A stretch of 64,000 nucleotides of DNA, from positions 42,862 through 106,861 of the forward strand of contig JAKIUC010000006.1 of NCBI GenBank assembly GCA_021647785.1, written 5' to 3'. Below are positions 8,187 to 18,278 of this stretch, piece by piece. Under the pieces are notes generated by a model. That model saw nothing but the letters and a program-made list of their open reading frames with translations. It searched no databases and was not told the origin of the DNA. The translations under genes and the position numbers were made by a program. Position 1 is the first letter of the stretch. Each line of letters opens with the position of its first letter. The DNA comes from Melioribacteraceae bacterium. Its GTDB lineage: Bacteria; Bacteroidota; Ignavibacteria; Ignavibacteriales; Melioribacteraceae.

Positions 8187-9476
8187 TTATAATAACTCCT
8201 TTAAAGAAAGATAGTTTGCTTCAATTGTTTTATCCAAATCATCAGTTGAATGTGCGGTGGATATAAACATAGCTTCAAACTGTGAAGGTGCAAGATAAAT
8301 TCCTCTTTCTAACATTTTATGAAAATACTTTCCATACAATTCTGTATCTGATTTTAATGCAGTAGCAAAATTATTTACAGAATGTTCTGTGAAGAAAAGA
8401 CAACTCATTGAGCCAACCCTTGTCATAGCATAGGTTTTATTCAGTTTCTTCATGTTTTCTTTTAAGCCAGTTTCTAGGTATTTGCTTTTTTCTTCCAAAA
8501 TATTATATAGGTTTGCATTCTTCTTAATGTGAGTAAGGGCAGCCAATCCTGCACTCATGGCAAGAGGATTTCCACTCAATGTTCCTGCTTGGTAAACAGG
8601 TCCAATTGGTGCAAGCGTATCCATAATCTCCTTTTTTCCGCCAAATGCACCAACCGGAAGTCCGCCCCCGATTATTTTTCCAAATGTTGTCATGTCAGAT
8701 TCAATACCATAAACTTCTTGGGCTCCACCTTTTGCAACTCTAAATCCGGACATCACTTCATCAAATATTAAAATAATACTTTCTTCATCGCAAAGAGTTC
8801 TTAACTCGGTTAAGAACTCTTTGTTTGCTGGCACAACACCCATGTTTCCAGCAATAGGTTCAATTATAATAGCAGCAATTTCATTTTTGTACTCCAGAAT
8901 TAAAGATTTAACTGAATCAATATCATTATAATCAGCAACAAGAGTATCGGCAGCATTTCCCTTTGTTACACCAGGACTTGTTGGTACTCCAAATGTTAAT
9001 GCACCAGAGCCAGCTTTGATAAGGAAATAATCGGCATGACCGTGATAGCAGCCTTCAAACTTTATAAACTTATTTCTATTTGTAAAACCACGAGCAGCTC
9101 TTATGGCACTCATTGTGGCTTCCGTTCCACTATTTACCATACGTATTTTTTCTATTGATGGAACAAGTTCAGTTATAATCTTAGCCATCTTAATTTCAAG
9201 TTCAGTCGGCGCTCCAAAACTTGTTCCATTTTTAAGACTACTCTTTAAAGCATCCATAATAAAACTTGGATTGTGACCAAAGAGATGTGGTCCCCAACTT
9301 CCAATGTATTCAATATATTCATTCCCATCTGCATCATAAATTCGAGAACCCTCACCTCGCTCAATAAACAAAGGGGTTCCGCCAACCGAAGTAAATGCAC
9401 GGACAGGAGAATTTACTCCACCTGGAATATAATGTTTTGCCTCTTCAAATAATTCTTTACTTTTTGTATAGTTCAT
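8187..9476 (-). CDS. hemL: Glutamate-1-semialdehyde 2,1-aminomutase
   Basis: HemL is a PLP enzyme that moves the amino group of glutamate-1-semialdehyde to give 5-aminolevulinate, the second step of the C5 heme route. The sequence shows [10 protein letters not shown] near the N-terminus, [25 protein letters not shown], and the PLP lysine K267 in [18 protein letters not shown]. The length of 429 residues is normal. It is the last gene of the heme operon, 14 bp after hemB. The first enzyme of the route, HemA, is encoded near the other end of the same operon, so both dedicated C5 enzymes are co-expressed. No anomalies seen. Confidence 0.98.
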   Translation of the reverse strand: MNYTKSKELFEEAKHYIPGGVNSPVRAFTSVGGTPLFIERGEGSRIYDADGNEYIEYIGSWGPHLFGHNPSFIMDALKSSLKNGTSFGAPTELEIKMAKIITELVPSIEKIRMVNSGTEATMSAIRAARGFTNRNKFIKFEGCYHGHADYFLIKAGSGALTFGVPTSPGVTKGNAADTLVADYNDIDSVKSLILEYKNEIAAIIIEPIAGNMGVVPANKEFLTELRTLCDEESIILIFDEVMSGFRVAKGGAQEVYGIESDMTTFGKIIGGGLPVGAFGGKKEIMDTLAPIGPVYQAGTLSGNPLAMSAGLAALTHIKKNANLYNILEEKSKYLETGLKENMKKLNKTYAMTRVGSMSCLFFTEHSVNNFATALKSDTELYGKYFHKMLERGIYLAPSQFEAMFISTAHSTDDLDKTIEANYLSLKELL

Positions 9477-9490
9477 TATGTTTCCTGTAA

Positions 9491-10468
9491 TTAATCTTTT
9501 AATAATTTTGCAACATCTTTTGCAAAATATGTCAGTATCATATCAGCCCCTGCACGCTTTATTCCAACAAGAGATTCAAGCATTACACGCTCTTCATCAA
9601 TCCAATCGAGCTTACCGCCAGCTTTAATAATGGAATACTCACCACTCACTTGATATGCTGCAAGAGGAATGTTGAATTCATCTTTTATACGGCGGATAAC
9701 ATCCATGTATGGACCAGCGGGCTTTACCATAATAATATCAGCACCTTCATTTATGTCTGATTCCGCTTCACGTATTGCTTCATCACTATTTGCTTCATCC
9801 ATTTGATGTGAGCGTCTATCACCAAAAGATGGAGCAGAATCTGCTGCATCACGAAACGGACCATAGTAACCCGATGAGTATTTTACAGCATAACTCATAA
9901 TAGGAATTTTGTTAAATCCATTTTCATCAAGCCCTTGGCGTATTGCAGCAACCCTACCATCCATCATATCAGATGGAGCAATTATATCAGCCCCTGATTT
10001 AGCATGAGATATTGCTTCCTTAACAAGTAGCTCAACAGTTTCGTCGTTTAATATTTCTCCATCCTTCAAAAGTCCGCAATGACCGTGTGAGGTGTATTCG
10101 CAAAGGCAAACATCAGTGATAACTAAGAGATTATTTACTTCCTTTTTAATAGCACGGACAGCACGCTGGATTATTCCTTCATCGTCATAGGCTTCAGAGC
10201 CAACTTCATCTTTATGTTCAGGAATTCCGAAAAGAATAATTGCAGGAATACCAAGTGCAGCAACTTCTTTGCATTCCTCCACAAGTATATCAATAGACAT
10301 TTGATAAACACCAGGCATTGAGCGAACTTCATTTTTTACATCACTTCCCGGAACGACAAATAAAGGATATATCAAATCTGCTTTTCGCAAATGTGTTTCT
10401 CTAATCATATCACGCACAATAGGGTTGTGTCGTAATCGCCTTAATCTTACTGTTGGATATTCTGACAT
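9491..10468 (-). CDS. hemB: Delta-aminolevulinic acid dehydratase (porphobilinogen synthase)
   Basis: HemB joins two 5-aminolevulinate molecules into porphobilinogen. The zinc-site cysteines are all present (C121, C123, C131 in [14 protein letters not shown]), so this is the Zn-dependent type rather than the Asp-rich Mg type of many photosynthetic bacteria. The two Schiff-base lysines lie in [17 protein letters not shown] and [12 protein letters not shown]. The length of 325 residues fits. It is in the heme operon, 14 bp after hemG/Y and 14 bp before hemL. Confidence 0.98.
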   Translation of the reverse strand: MSEYPTVRLRRLRHNPIVRDMIRETHLRKADLIYPLFVVPGSDVKNEVRSMPGVYQMSIDILVEECKEVAALGIPAIILFGIPEHKDEVGSEAYDDEGIIQRAVRAIKKEVNNLLVITDVCLCEYTSHGHCGLLKDGEILNDETVELLVKEAISHAKSGADIIAPSDMMDGRVAAIRQGLDENGFNKIPIMSYAVKYSSGYYGPFRDAADSAPSFGDRRSHQMDEANSDEAIREAESDINEGADIIMVKPAGPYMDVIRRIKDEFNIPLAAYQVSGEYSIIKAGGKLDWIDEERVMLESLVGIKRAGADMILTYFAKDVAKLLKD

Positions 10469-10482
10469 TCTATTCTCCTAAA

Positions 10483-11856
10483 TTATTTTAATCTCTCTTT
10501 TGCTTTATTAAAAAGTATTTCTGAATTCTTAATACAATCTCCAACCGAAATACCACCAACATAATTACCACCTAAAATTATTCCTGGATTATTACTTTCA
10601 AATTCTCTGAAATAGTTTTCGTGCTCAACATATCCAATGTTATATTGAGGAATAGCATATTTCCAAAATTTGGACTTAACAAATTCATGCCTCCCAGTAA
10701 TGTTCATTAGAGTTTCAAATTCTTTTATTACTTCATCTATAAGTTTGCTGTTATCATTACTAAAAAGTTCTGGCGAGCGAGCACCACCAATAAATAATGT
10801 GAAAGCAGCCTTCCCTTCGGGTGAGCGGTTATCAAATATAACTGAACTCCACAAAGCACCAAGAAATTTCTTTTTCTCCTTTGAGGGTATTAAAAATCCA
10901 AAACCATCTAACGGTTGTTCAATATCTTTTTTGTCATATCCCAAATAGAGTACCATTACAGGTGGGTAGTAAATATCGTTAAGATGGCTGCTTATATTAG
11001 AATCGAGATTACTAAGAAAACTTGATGCAATGTATGAGGGTACTGTTGAAATTACAACATCAGCTTCAAGTTTTGTTTTAGAATTATTCTGCTCATAAGT
11101 AATTTGATATTTATCATTCAAATTAGTAACTGAAGTAACAGTAGAGTTGAGCAGCACCTTATCGCCTAATTCAGAATGGAGTGCCTTGGGTAAAGTTACC
11201 ATGCCATCAACGAACGAAAACATAGCTGCATCTTGTTTCGATTTTTCACCGCTCCTTTTCCGTTCTCTGGCTCCTTTAATAGTTCCTTTTATTAAACCAC
11301 CGTAGAGTTCTTCAAGTCTATATAATTTAGGGAATGCTGATTTAACACTTAGTTTATCAGGGTTACCAGCATAAACCCCAGCAACGAAAGGGTTTATAGC
11401 GTAATCCAAAAACTCTCTTCCTAATCTACGGGTAACAAACTCAGAGATAGATTGATTATATCCATCTTTCGATTTTCCAATAAACGGCTCCAAAGCAAGT
11501 CTCAGCTTGGCTTTTGTGGAAAACAACTTGGTAGATAAAAAATCTTTGAGATTCATTGGGAGTGCTTGAAGTGTATTGTTTTTAAGAATATATCTTTTAT
11601 TCCCTGCCTTGCTGCCATATATAAATTGCTCGCGAAGATTTAAATCTTCCACAAGAATTTTTATTAATGGTGTAGTTTCTAAACCGCTGTTAGGACCAAA
11701 ATCAATCAAGTACCCATCCACCCTCTCTGTAACCATTGAGCCGCCAACCTCAGAGTTAGATTCAATAACAGTTACATAGTATCCATCTTTTTTTAACCAG
11801 TGTGCAGTAGCAAGTCCTGTTATACCAGCACCAATTATTACAACTTCTTTATTCAT
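10483..11856 (-). CDS. hemG: Oxygen-dependent protoporphyrinogen/coproporphyrinogen oxidase (HemG/HemY type)
   Basis: This is an FAD amine-oxidase-fold protein with an N-terminal dinucleotide site (VVIIGAGITGLATAHWLKKDGY) and the next signature, VIESNSEVGGSMVTERVDGY. The C-terminal FAD motif is GNYVGGISVGDCIKNSE. Length is 457 residues. Family members oxidise protoporphyrinogen IX (or coproporphyrinogen III in Firmicutes) using O2. Because hemN and a hemH of the protoporphyrin type flank it, the protoporphyrin-dependent route is the likely one here. Its start overlaps the hemH stop by 8 bp, so the two are probably translationally coupled. Naming (hemG, hemY, pgoX) varies between databases. 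Confidence 0.93.
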   Translation of the reverse strand: MNKEVVIIGAGITGLATAHWLKKDGYYVTVIESNSEVGGSMVTERVDGYLIDFGPNSGLETTPLIKILVEDLNLREQFIYGSKAGNKRYILKNNTLQALPMNLKDFLSTKLFSTKAKLRLALEPFIGKSKDGYNQSISEFVTRRLGREFLDYAINPFVAGVYAGNPDKLSVKSAFPKLYRLEELYGGLIKGTIKGARERKRSGEKSKQDAAMFSFVDGMVTLPKALHSELGDKVLLNSTVTSVTNLNDKYQITYEQNNSKTKLEADVVISTVPSYIASSFLSNLDSNISSHLNDIYYPPVMVLYLGYDKKDIEQPLDGFGFLIPSKEKKKFLGALWSSVIFDNRSPEGKAAFTLFIGGARSPELFSNDNSKLIDEVIKEFETLMNITGRHEFVKSKFWKYAIPQYNIGYVEHENYFREFESNNPGIILGGNYVGGISVGDCIKNSEILFNKAKERLK

Positions 11857-12814
11857 TTTTAATCTCGTTTAATATTAGATCGTGCAGTTGTTCAATAAAC
11901 ATAGGTGAATCATTTAATCCGGTCATAACTTTATAATTTGTAATGTTATTTTCTTCCGCTATTTTGCGGTATTCAATATTCAACTCATACAATGTTTCAA
12001 TATGGTCGGAAACGAAACTGATTGGAATTACAAGTAAGTTTTTAACGCCAGCTTTACCAAGCTCATTTACCTTTTCTTCTGTAGATGGTTTAAGCCATTT
12101 CACAGGTCCCACTTTGCTTTGATAACTAATATGATGCTTCTCAGAATAATTACGCAGTTCCATTATTGAACGGATGCTTTCCAATATTTGCGATTGATAG
12201 GGGTCACCATTTGCAATTAAACTCTGCGGAACACTATGGGCACTGAAAAGAAGTTCAACACTATTTTGCAATTCTTTTGAGAACATCTCTATTCCCTCAT
12301 CAATTCTTTTACTAATTGCCAATAAATATTTTTGCTGATTATGATAATTGTTAATCACTATTACTTTCCTTTTATCTCCATCATAATGCCTCCACCACTC
12401 ATTGAAAGATGAGCCAGTTGTAACGGATGAAAAATGTGGATAGAGTGGCAGTAAAATTATTTTGTCATAATTATTTTCATTTATAATTTTAATCGATTCT
12501 TCAGAAAGAGGTTTCCAATATCGCATTGCTATAAGTACGTCAGCATTGATGTTCCCACTACTCAATGATTTTTCAAGCAACTCTCGTTGCCTCTCAGTAT
12601 GCTCATTCTGAGGTGACTTGCCACCTATCAACTTATATTGTTCAGCAACTTTTGGAGCACGGAGTTTTGAAATAATTTTTGCAAATATTTTTTGACCAAA
12701 TGGGATTTTAAAAATATCATGGTCTTGAAACAAATTATACAAAAATGGTTCAATTGATTCAAGTGAATCGGGACCACCCATATTTAGCAATATAACAGCA
12801 ATTTTATTATTCAT
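11849..12814 (-). CDS. hemH: Ferrochelatase
   Basis: HemH inserts Fe2+ into the porphyrin. Visible family signatures are AVILLNMGGPDSLESIEPFL at the N-terminus, LLPLYPHFSSVTTGSS (part of the porphyrin cleft), LLFSAHSVPQS with the catalytic His, and the C-terminal PISFVSDHIETLYELNIEYR with the conserved His and Glu residues. The length of 321 residues is normal for bacteria. It lies 11 bp after hemN and overlaps hemG/Y by 8 bp. No CxxC-type Fe-S tail is seen. Confidence 0.97.
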   Translation of the reverse strand: MNNKIAVILLNMGGPDSLESIEPFLYNLFQDHDIFKIPFGQKIFAKIISKLRAPKVAEQYKLIGGKSPQNEHTERQRELLEKSLSSGNINADVLIAMRYWKPLSEESIKIINENNYDKIILLPLYPHFSSVTTGSSFNEWWRHYDGDKRKVIVINNYHNQQKYLLAISKRIDEGIEMFSKELQNSVELLFSAHSVPQSLIANGDPYQSQILESIRSIMELRNYSEKHHISYQSKVGPVKWLKPSTEEKVNELGKAGVKNLLVIPISFVSDHIETLYELNIEYRKIAEENNITNYKVMTGLNDSPMFIEQLHDLILNEIKNE

Positions 12815-12825
12815 TCTTCTATCTT

Positions 12826-14202
12826 CTATACCGTTCTCGAATAGCGAACTTTGCCAGTCTCATTTTCTAAGAATCTGTCAAAGCACATTGCAATATTTCT
12901 GATTAATAATCTCCCCATCTCAGTTACTTTAATATTATCCTCTTCTATTACTACTAAATTATCGGGAAGAAATCCCTTTAGTTTTTCTAAACCTTTTGAG
13001 AAGTATTCCTTAAAGTTAATTTTGTAACTGTCCTCAATCGTTTTAAAGTGTAATTCAAAATCACACATTAAACTCATAATTACATCTCGTCTTAATATAT
13101 CATCGTCAGACATTAAGTATCCTTTGGCAAGAGGAAGAATTCCTTTATCAATTTTATCAAAATATTCTTTCTCAGTTTTGATATTCTGCGAATAGACATT
13201 TCCAAATTGGCTTATGCTTGTAATTCCAAGTGCGTAAAGGTCAGTACCAGCTTGGGTAGAGTAGCCTTGAAAATTGCGATATAGTTTTTTCTCATTCAGA
13301 GCAATTGCTAACTCATCATCTGGTTTTGCAAAGTGATCCATTCCAATAAAAACATATCCAGCATAGGTTAGTGTTTCAATAGTATGTTTTAATATTTGTA
13401 ATTTTACATCAGGTGTTGGCAGGTCTTCGGGTTTAATTAATTCCATATGTTTTTTCATCCAAGGAACGTGAGCGTAGTTGAAGACCGCAATTCTATTGGG
13501 CGATATATCAATTATCTTTTCTAATGTATCGCTGAATGATTCCAAAGTTTGGTGTGGTAATCCATACATCAAATCGAGATTAATACTTTCAAACCCCAAT
13601 TCGCGAATCCATTCCACAGTTTGTCGAGTAATATCTTCGGGTTGAATTCTATTAACAGCAACTTGCACTTTATGAGTAAAATCCTGAACCCCCATGCTTA
13701 TACGGTTAAAACCACCTTTACGTAATGCACTCAAATGTTCAAATGTTAATTCTCTTGGGTCTATTTCGCAGCTTGCTTCAACGTTTTGGGCAATGTTAAA
13801 ATTAGAATTTATGAATGATAACAAATCAACAATCTCATCTGATGTTAAATGTGTTGGGGTTCCTCCTCCCCAATGGAGTTGTGTAATTAGTCTATCATCA
13901 GATAAGTAATTCTTAAGTAAGAGTATCTCCTTTTTTAAATAATCCACATAGTTCGCAATTCTACTACGGTTGTTACTTATAATCATATTACAACCGCAGA
14001 AGTAACAGAGTGTGTCGCAAAAGGGAATATGAAAATAGAGTGATATAGGAGTTTTATTACTCTCCATATTGTTCTCCGTTATAGATGCACGATACTGTTC
14101 ATCAGAAAAGTTCTCAGAGAAGTGAGGAGCAGTAGGATAACTCGTGTAACGAGGTCCAGGCTTATCATATTTTTTTATTAAATCTATATCTATGTTAAAC
14201 AT
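12826..14202 (-). CDS. hemN: Oxygen-independent coproporphyrinogen III oxidase (radical SAM)
   Basis: The radical-SAM cluster motif sits in YFHIPFCDTLCYFCGCNMI (CxxxCxxC plus the extra Cys found in true HemN). The PGPRYTSYPTAPHF N-terminal arm typical of HemN, LHWGGGTPTHL, and GVQDFTHKVQVAVNRIQ also match. The length of 458 residues is that of HemN and not the shorter HemW-like proteins. The enzyme decarboxylates coproporphyrinogen III without O2. Together with the O2-using HemG/Y gene two positions downstream, it makes the operon a mix of an anaerobic and an aerobic step. Confidence 0.96.
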   Translation of the reverse strand: MFNIDIDLIKKYDKPGPRYTSYPTAPHFSENFSDEQYRASITENNMESNKTPISLYFHIPFCDTLCYFCGCNMIISNNRSRIANYVDYLKKEILLLKNYLSDDRLITQLHWGGGTPTHLTSDEIVDLLSFINSNFNIAQNVEASCEIDPRELTFEHLSALRKGGFNRISMGVQDFTHKVQVAVNRIQPEDITRQTVEWIRELGFESINLDLMYGLPHQTLESFSDTLEKIIDISPNRIAVFNYAHVPWMKKHMELIKPEDLPTPDVKLQILKHTIETLTYAGYVFIGMDHFAKPDDELAIALNEKKLYRNFQGYSTQAGTDLYALGITSISQFGNVYSQNIKTEKEYFDKIDKGILPLAKGYLMSDDDILRRDVIMSLMCDFELHFKTIEDSYKINFKEYFSKGLEKLKGFLPDNLVVIEEDNIKVTEMGRLLIRNIAMCFDRFLENETGKVRYSRTV

Positions 14203-14215
14203 TAAAACATCCTTT

Positions 14216-15262
14216 CTAGTGAAAGCGTTTGCTCTCTTCTTTTACAATATCAACAAGGGCTTTAGTATTTGCCGGTGAAATATCTGGTAATATTCCATGA
14301 CCTAAGTTAAAAATATGCCCGCTACCTTTTCCGTATGAAGCCAGAACTTTGACCGCCTCTCTTTTTATAACATCTGTAGTACCGTACAGAACGGTTGGGT
14401 CCATGTTCCCCTGTATAGCAACTTTATCACCAATTTGTTTTCGCACTTCACCAATGTTGTGAGTCCAATCAATGCTAATTACATCAGTACCTGAATCTGC
14501 AAGTTCATCAAGTGAATGATGAATTCCCTTGGCATAACAGATGATTGGTTCATCTGCTCTTTCAACACTAACTATCACGTCTTGAATATATTTAAGAGAA
14601 AACTCTTTATATAAATCTGGCGAGAGTAATCCACCCCATGTATCAAATATTTGAATAGCATTGACACCACTTTTAATTTTAAGTGATAGATATTCAGCAA
14701 CTGTCTCTGAAATTAAACTTAATAGTTTATGAGCAAGAGCAGGATTGTTAAAAATTAAACTCTTTATTTTGCTGAAGTTTTTAGAACCACCCCCCTCTAC
14801 CATATAAGTAAGCAAAGTCCACGGAGACCCGCTAAATCCAATTAAAGGAACCCGTCCATTTAGCTCATGCTTTGTTAACTTAAGGGCTTCAAATACATAA
14901 CTTAATTTATCGCTTAAATCTAATTTTGATAATTTATCAAAATCGCTTTCGTTAGAAATTGTCCAATCAAAACTTGGTCCTCTCGATTCAACCATTTCGT
15001 AATTCATTCCTAATGCTTCAGGTATAACCAAAATATCTGAAAATATTATAGCAGCATCAACCCCAATAATATCAATAGGTTGAAGCGTTACTTCAGTTGC
15101 AAGCTCGGGAGTTTTAACCATAGTTTTGAAATCAGAATTTGCTCTAACTTTTCTATATTCTGGCAAATAGCGTCCTGCTTGCCGCATAATCCAGATTGGT
15201 GTTCTATCAATTGGTTCCTTTTTGCATGCTCGTAAAAAGATATCGTTTTTTAAATTTTCCAA
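14216..15262 (-). CDS. hemE: Uroporphyrinogen decarboxylase
   Basis: HemE removes four carboxyl groups from uroporphyrinogen III. The N-terminal signature RTPIWIMRQAGRYLPEYR and the GFSGSPWTLLTYMVEG, IQIFDTWGGLLSP and FNLGHGILPDISP motifs are all present and intact. Length is 348 residues. It is in the heme operon, 8 bp after hemD and 13 bp before hemN, an order that follows the pathway. Confidence 0.98.
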   Translation of the reverse strand: MENLKNDIFLRACKKEPIDRTPIWIMRQAGRYLPEYRKVRANSDFKTMVKTPELATEVTLQPIDIIGVDAAIIFSDILVIPEALGMNYEMVESRGPSFDWTISNESDFDKLSKLDLSDKLSYVFEALKLTKHELNGRVPLIGFSGSPWTLLTYMVEGGGSKNFSKIKSLIFNNPALAHKLLSLISETVAEYLSLKIKSGVNAIQIFDTWGGLLSPDLYKEFSLKYIQDVIVSVERADEPIICYAKGIHHSLDELADSGTDVISIDWTHNIGEVRKQIGDKVAIQGNMDPTVLYGTTDVIKREAVKVLASYGKGSGHIFNLGHGILPDISPANTKALVDIVKEESKRFH

Positions 15263-15270
15263 ATTTATAC

Positions 15271-16041
15271 TCAGTTTAATTTATAATAATTTCTAATTTC
15301 TGTAGTTAGTGAATTTAAGTTGTATTTACTTGGTAATATTTCTACACTCAAATTCTCTTGTTCCAATGCCCTCTTAGTTACTGGTCCCAATGTAGCAATT
15401 ACCTTGTCGGAGAAATACTCTTTCACATCATCAACATTAAAAATGGAAACAAAATTATAAAATGTTGATGGACTTGTAAAAACAATTAAATTTATTTTAG
15501 TATTCCTAATCTTTTCTTTTTCAATATTAGAAATTTTCTCTGGAATTTCATTTTCATAAATTGTAATGAAATCAACCATAGCTCCTTTAACTTTAAGGGA
15601 GTTAAATAAATTTACTCTTGATAACCTTGAGCCAGGAATGAGAATAGTTTTTTTACTCACTAACTTTTCTGTTAACAATTCATCAAGGCTTTCCGACGAA
15701 GAATTGTTTGAAATTAAATCAACATCAATATTGTTGTTAAGTAGTACTGACGCAGTCTTTTCACCAATTGCCACAATATTAGTTGTATAACTAAGCGTAG
15801 AGAAATCATTTTCATAAAGTTGCAGAAAATACTTAGCTGCATTTATTGATGTAAATATTAAGAAATCGTAACTATCTGCATTATTTATTTTATTCTTTTC
15901 CTCTCTTGATAATTCCGATTTTCTAATTTCAATTGTAGGAAAATGAATAAAATTAACTTTGTCAGATTTAATCAAAGATTGAAGTGCAGAATCATTTCCG
16001 CTTAGTCCTGTAAATAAAATATTTATTTTATTTGAATTCAT
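15271..16041 (-). CDS. hemD: Uroporphyrinogen-III synthase
   Basis: HemD closes and inverts the last ring of hydroxymethylbilane. The family is poorly conserved, and the call rests on length (256 residues), the bilobal pattern with DFLIFTSINAAKYFLQL in one lobe and LIVFTSPSTFYNFVSIF plus VIATLGPVTKRALEQ in the other, and position between hemC (4-bp overlap) and hemE. The domain is stand-alone, not fused to a methyltransferase. Confidence comes mainly from the combination of motif and operon. Confidence 0.93.
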   Translation of the reverse strand: MNSNKINILFTGLSGNDSALQSLIKSDKVNFIHFPTIEIRKSELSREEKNKINNADSYDFLIFTSINAAKYFLQLYENDFSTLSYTTNIVAIGEKTASVLLNNNIDVDLISNNSSSESLDELLTEKLVSKKTILIPGSRLSRVNLFNSLKVKGAMVDFITIYENEIPEKISNIEKEKIRNTKINLIVFTSPSTFYNFVSIFNVDDVKEYFSDKVIATLGPVTKRALEQENLSVEILPSKYNLNSLTTEIRNYYKLN

Positions 16042-16988
16042 TGTTGTTCGTAAACTTCCGCTAAAACTTTTTTTCCGCCAGCCTTCAGAATATCTTTTGC
16101 AAGAGCTTTGCCAAGATTTTCTGCATCACTTATTTTTCCGCGGATTGTTTTTGTAAATGTTATTGTTCCATCAGGAGAGCCAACAAATCCGCTTAAATAC
16201 AATCCATTACTTTTAATTTCAGCGTATGCACCAATGGGTACTTGACATCCGCCGCCAAGCGTTTTAAGAAATGCACGTTCGGCAGTAATAGTTGTCTCTG
16301 TAGCAGTATCGTGAATGCCGAGTGCAATCTTTTTTGCAAAGATATTCTTGGAAGATATTTCAATTGCAACAGCGCCTTGTCCCACAGCGGGAATAATTTG
16401 ATCAGTTGGAATTATTGAAGAAATATGTTTTTTCAATTTCAATCTTTCTAAACCAGCACGGGCGAGAATCATTCCATCCCATTTGGATGCTGCAAACTTT
16501 TTTAATCTCGTTTGAACATTTCCTCTAATATCAACAATAGTAATGTCGGGGCGTAAATGCAAAACCTGGCTTGCCCTTCGTAGAGAGCCAGTTGCTATAG
16601 TAGCACCAACTGGGAGGCTATCCAAAGTAACTCTTTTTTTATTTGCAACTAATACATCTTCAACATCGTGTCGCTTTGTAACGGCTGCAAGCTCTAAGCC
16701 TTTGGGTAAAAGAGTTGGAAGGTCTTTCAAACTGTGAACCGCTATATCAATAGTACCAGCAAGTAGTTCGTTCTCAATCTCTTTTGTGAACAATCCTTTA
16801 TCACCAATTTTAGAGAGTGCAACATCAAGAATTTTATCACCTTTTGTACTAATCTTTTTTATTTCTACTTCAACAGATTTGAATTTTCTCTCAATCTCTT
16901 TCTTTACAAAGTGAGCCTGCCAAAGGGCTAATTCACTTTTACGAGTTCCGATAATTATTTTTTCACTTCTCAATTTACTTTTCTCCAT
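16038..16988 (-). CDS. hemC: Porphobilinogen deaminase (hydroxymethylbilane synthase)
   Basis: HemC polymerises four porphobilinogens onto its own dipyrromethane cofactor. Signatures: IIIGTRKSELALWQAHFVK at the start, the acid loop HSLKDLPT, and the cofactor Cys in LGGGCQVPIGAYAE. The start was set at the ATG (MEKSKLRSEK) that overlaps the hemA 3' end by 14 bp, instead of a GTG 12 codons upstream, because the resulting N-terminus matches the family length (316 residues) and the extra residues look non-conserved. It overlaps hemD by 4 bp. Confidence 0.97.
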   Translation of the reverse strand: MEKSKLRSEKIIIGTRKSELALWQAHFVKKEIERKFKSVEVEIKKISTKGDKILDVALSKIGDKGLFTKEIENELLAGTIDIAVHSLKDLPTLLPKGLELAAVTKRHDVEDVLVANKKRVTLDSLPVGATIATGSLRRASQVLHLRPDITIVDIRGNVQTRLKKFAASKWDGMILARAGLERLKLKKHISSIIPTDQIIPAVGQGAVAIEISSKNIFAKKIALGIHDTATETTITAERAFLKTLGGGCQVPIGAYAEIKSNGLYLSGFVGSPDGTITFTKTIRGKISDAENLGKALAKDILKAGGKKVLAEVYEQQ

Positions 16989-18261
16989 TGTTTCTGTTCT
17001 TATTATCCAAATTGAATAATTCACGAATTATATCAGAATATTTCTTTGCTGTTTCATAGTCAGTTCCAGTTTCCGAGAGGTGTTTTAAGTTCCATGTTGG
17101 ATGGTGTAGTATTCTTCCAATAATTCTTTTTGTCATATTGTCAACTTTTTCAAATTCATAATCGTGAACTTTATGACGAATTTTTCCAATTTCATCGAGA
17201 CGAATCTCTTCAAAGAAATCGCGAAAATCTTTTATTGTTGGTACAACATCCAATGTGTTAGCCCACTTAAAGAAAGTTGTCATCTCTTCCAAAATTATTT
17301 TGTTTACTTTCGGAATCTCTTTTTCACGTTTTTGTAAATTTTCATTAACAATTATATTTAGTGAGTCAATGTCATTGTAAAACATTCCATCAAGCTCTGA
17401 AACTTTAGGGTTTATATCTCGTGGAACAGCAATATCCATAATACAAGTAAGAACACCTTTTCGTTTTTTCATCATAGATTTAATTTCATCATACTCAATT
17501 ATGTAATGGTCGGAACTAGTTGCACTAATAATTATATCAAAGTCTTCAAGTGAATCTTTCAAGGAGTTAAAATTGACTATGCTTCCATTTACTTTTGATG
17601 CAAGAACTTCTGTCTTCGATAGCGTTCTATTTGTAATAGATAGTTTTCCAATCCCCATTTCTCTAAGGTGTACTGCTGCTAAAGTACCTGTTTCACCGGC
17701 ACCAATAACCAATGCACTTTTTGATTGAAAAGAGGAAAATATTTTTTCGAGTACTTTTATAGCTGCAAAGCTTATAGTTACAGCACCTTGTCCGATTGTG
17801 GTTTCATTAATTGAGCGTTTACCTACATGAACTGAAGCCTCGTAGAGTTTATGAAAAACTGTTTTTGAAAAACCCAACTCGTCTGATAGATAGAACGCAT
17901 CTTTAACTTGTCCAAGAATTTGTCCGTCACCAACAATTAAAGAATCAATAGATGAAGCCACTTCAAGAATATGTTTTACAGCACTGCACGAAAAATAATT
18001 GTGGAAATGCTTAGATGCCAAGCCTTCAACGTGTTTAAATTTCAGCAAACATTTTTGGATATCCTCAAAGGTTATATTGTCTCTCTTCGGAACTCCAAAT
18101 ATCTCGGTTCTATTGCACGTGGAAAGAATAAATCCCTCAAAAAATATTGACTCTTTTAGAATTGGAATAAATTCTTTAATCTCATCAACACTTAAGTGAA
18201 GCGACTCTCTTAACTCAATAGATGCCGTTTTATGATTTATTGAAATGCCAAAAATATCCAT
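16975..18261 (-). CDS. hemA: Glutamyl-tRNA reductase
   Basis: HemA is the first step of the C5 heme pathway, reducing glutamyl-tRNA to glutamate-1-semialdehyde with NADPH. It shows FGISINHKTASIELRE, the catalytic Cys C49 in LSTCNRTEIFG, and the NADPH-site region ALVIGAGETGTLAAVHL, followed by the C-terminal dimerisation helix region. Length is 428 residues. It follows the ccsA/hemX-like gene by 17 bp, a classic hemX-hemA pairing. Confidence 0.98.
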   Translation of the reverse strand: MDIFGISINHKTASIELRESLHLSVDEIKEFIPILKESIFFEGFILSTCNRTEIFGVPKRDNITFEDIQKCLLKFKHVEGLASKHFHNYFSCSAVKHILEVASSIDSLIVGDGQILGQVKDAFYLSDELGFSKTVFHKLYEASVHVGKRSINETTIGQGAVTISFAAIKVLEKIFSSFQSKSALVIGAGETGTLAAVHLREMGIGKLSITNRTLSKTEVLASKVNGSIVNFNSLKDSLEDFDIIISATSSDHYIIEYDEIKSMMKKRKGVLTCIMDIAVPRDINPKVSELDGMFYNDIDSLNIIVNENLQKREKEIPKVNKIILEEMTTFFKWANTLDVVPTIKDFRDFFEEIRLDEIGKIRHKVHDYEFEKVDNMTKRIIGRILHHPTWNLKHLSETGTDYETAKKYSDIIRELFNLDNKNRNNGEK

Positions 18262-18278
18262 AAAAAAACGTTTAAATC

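Noticed and set aside
16989..17024. GTG start giving hemC twelve extra residues
   Set aside because: The extra residues lie in hemA coding sequence and are not like HemC N-termini; the inner ATG fits the family.
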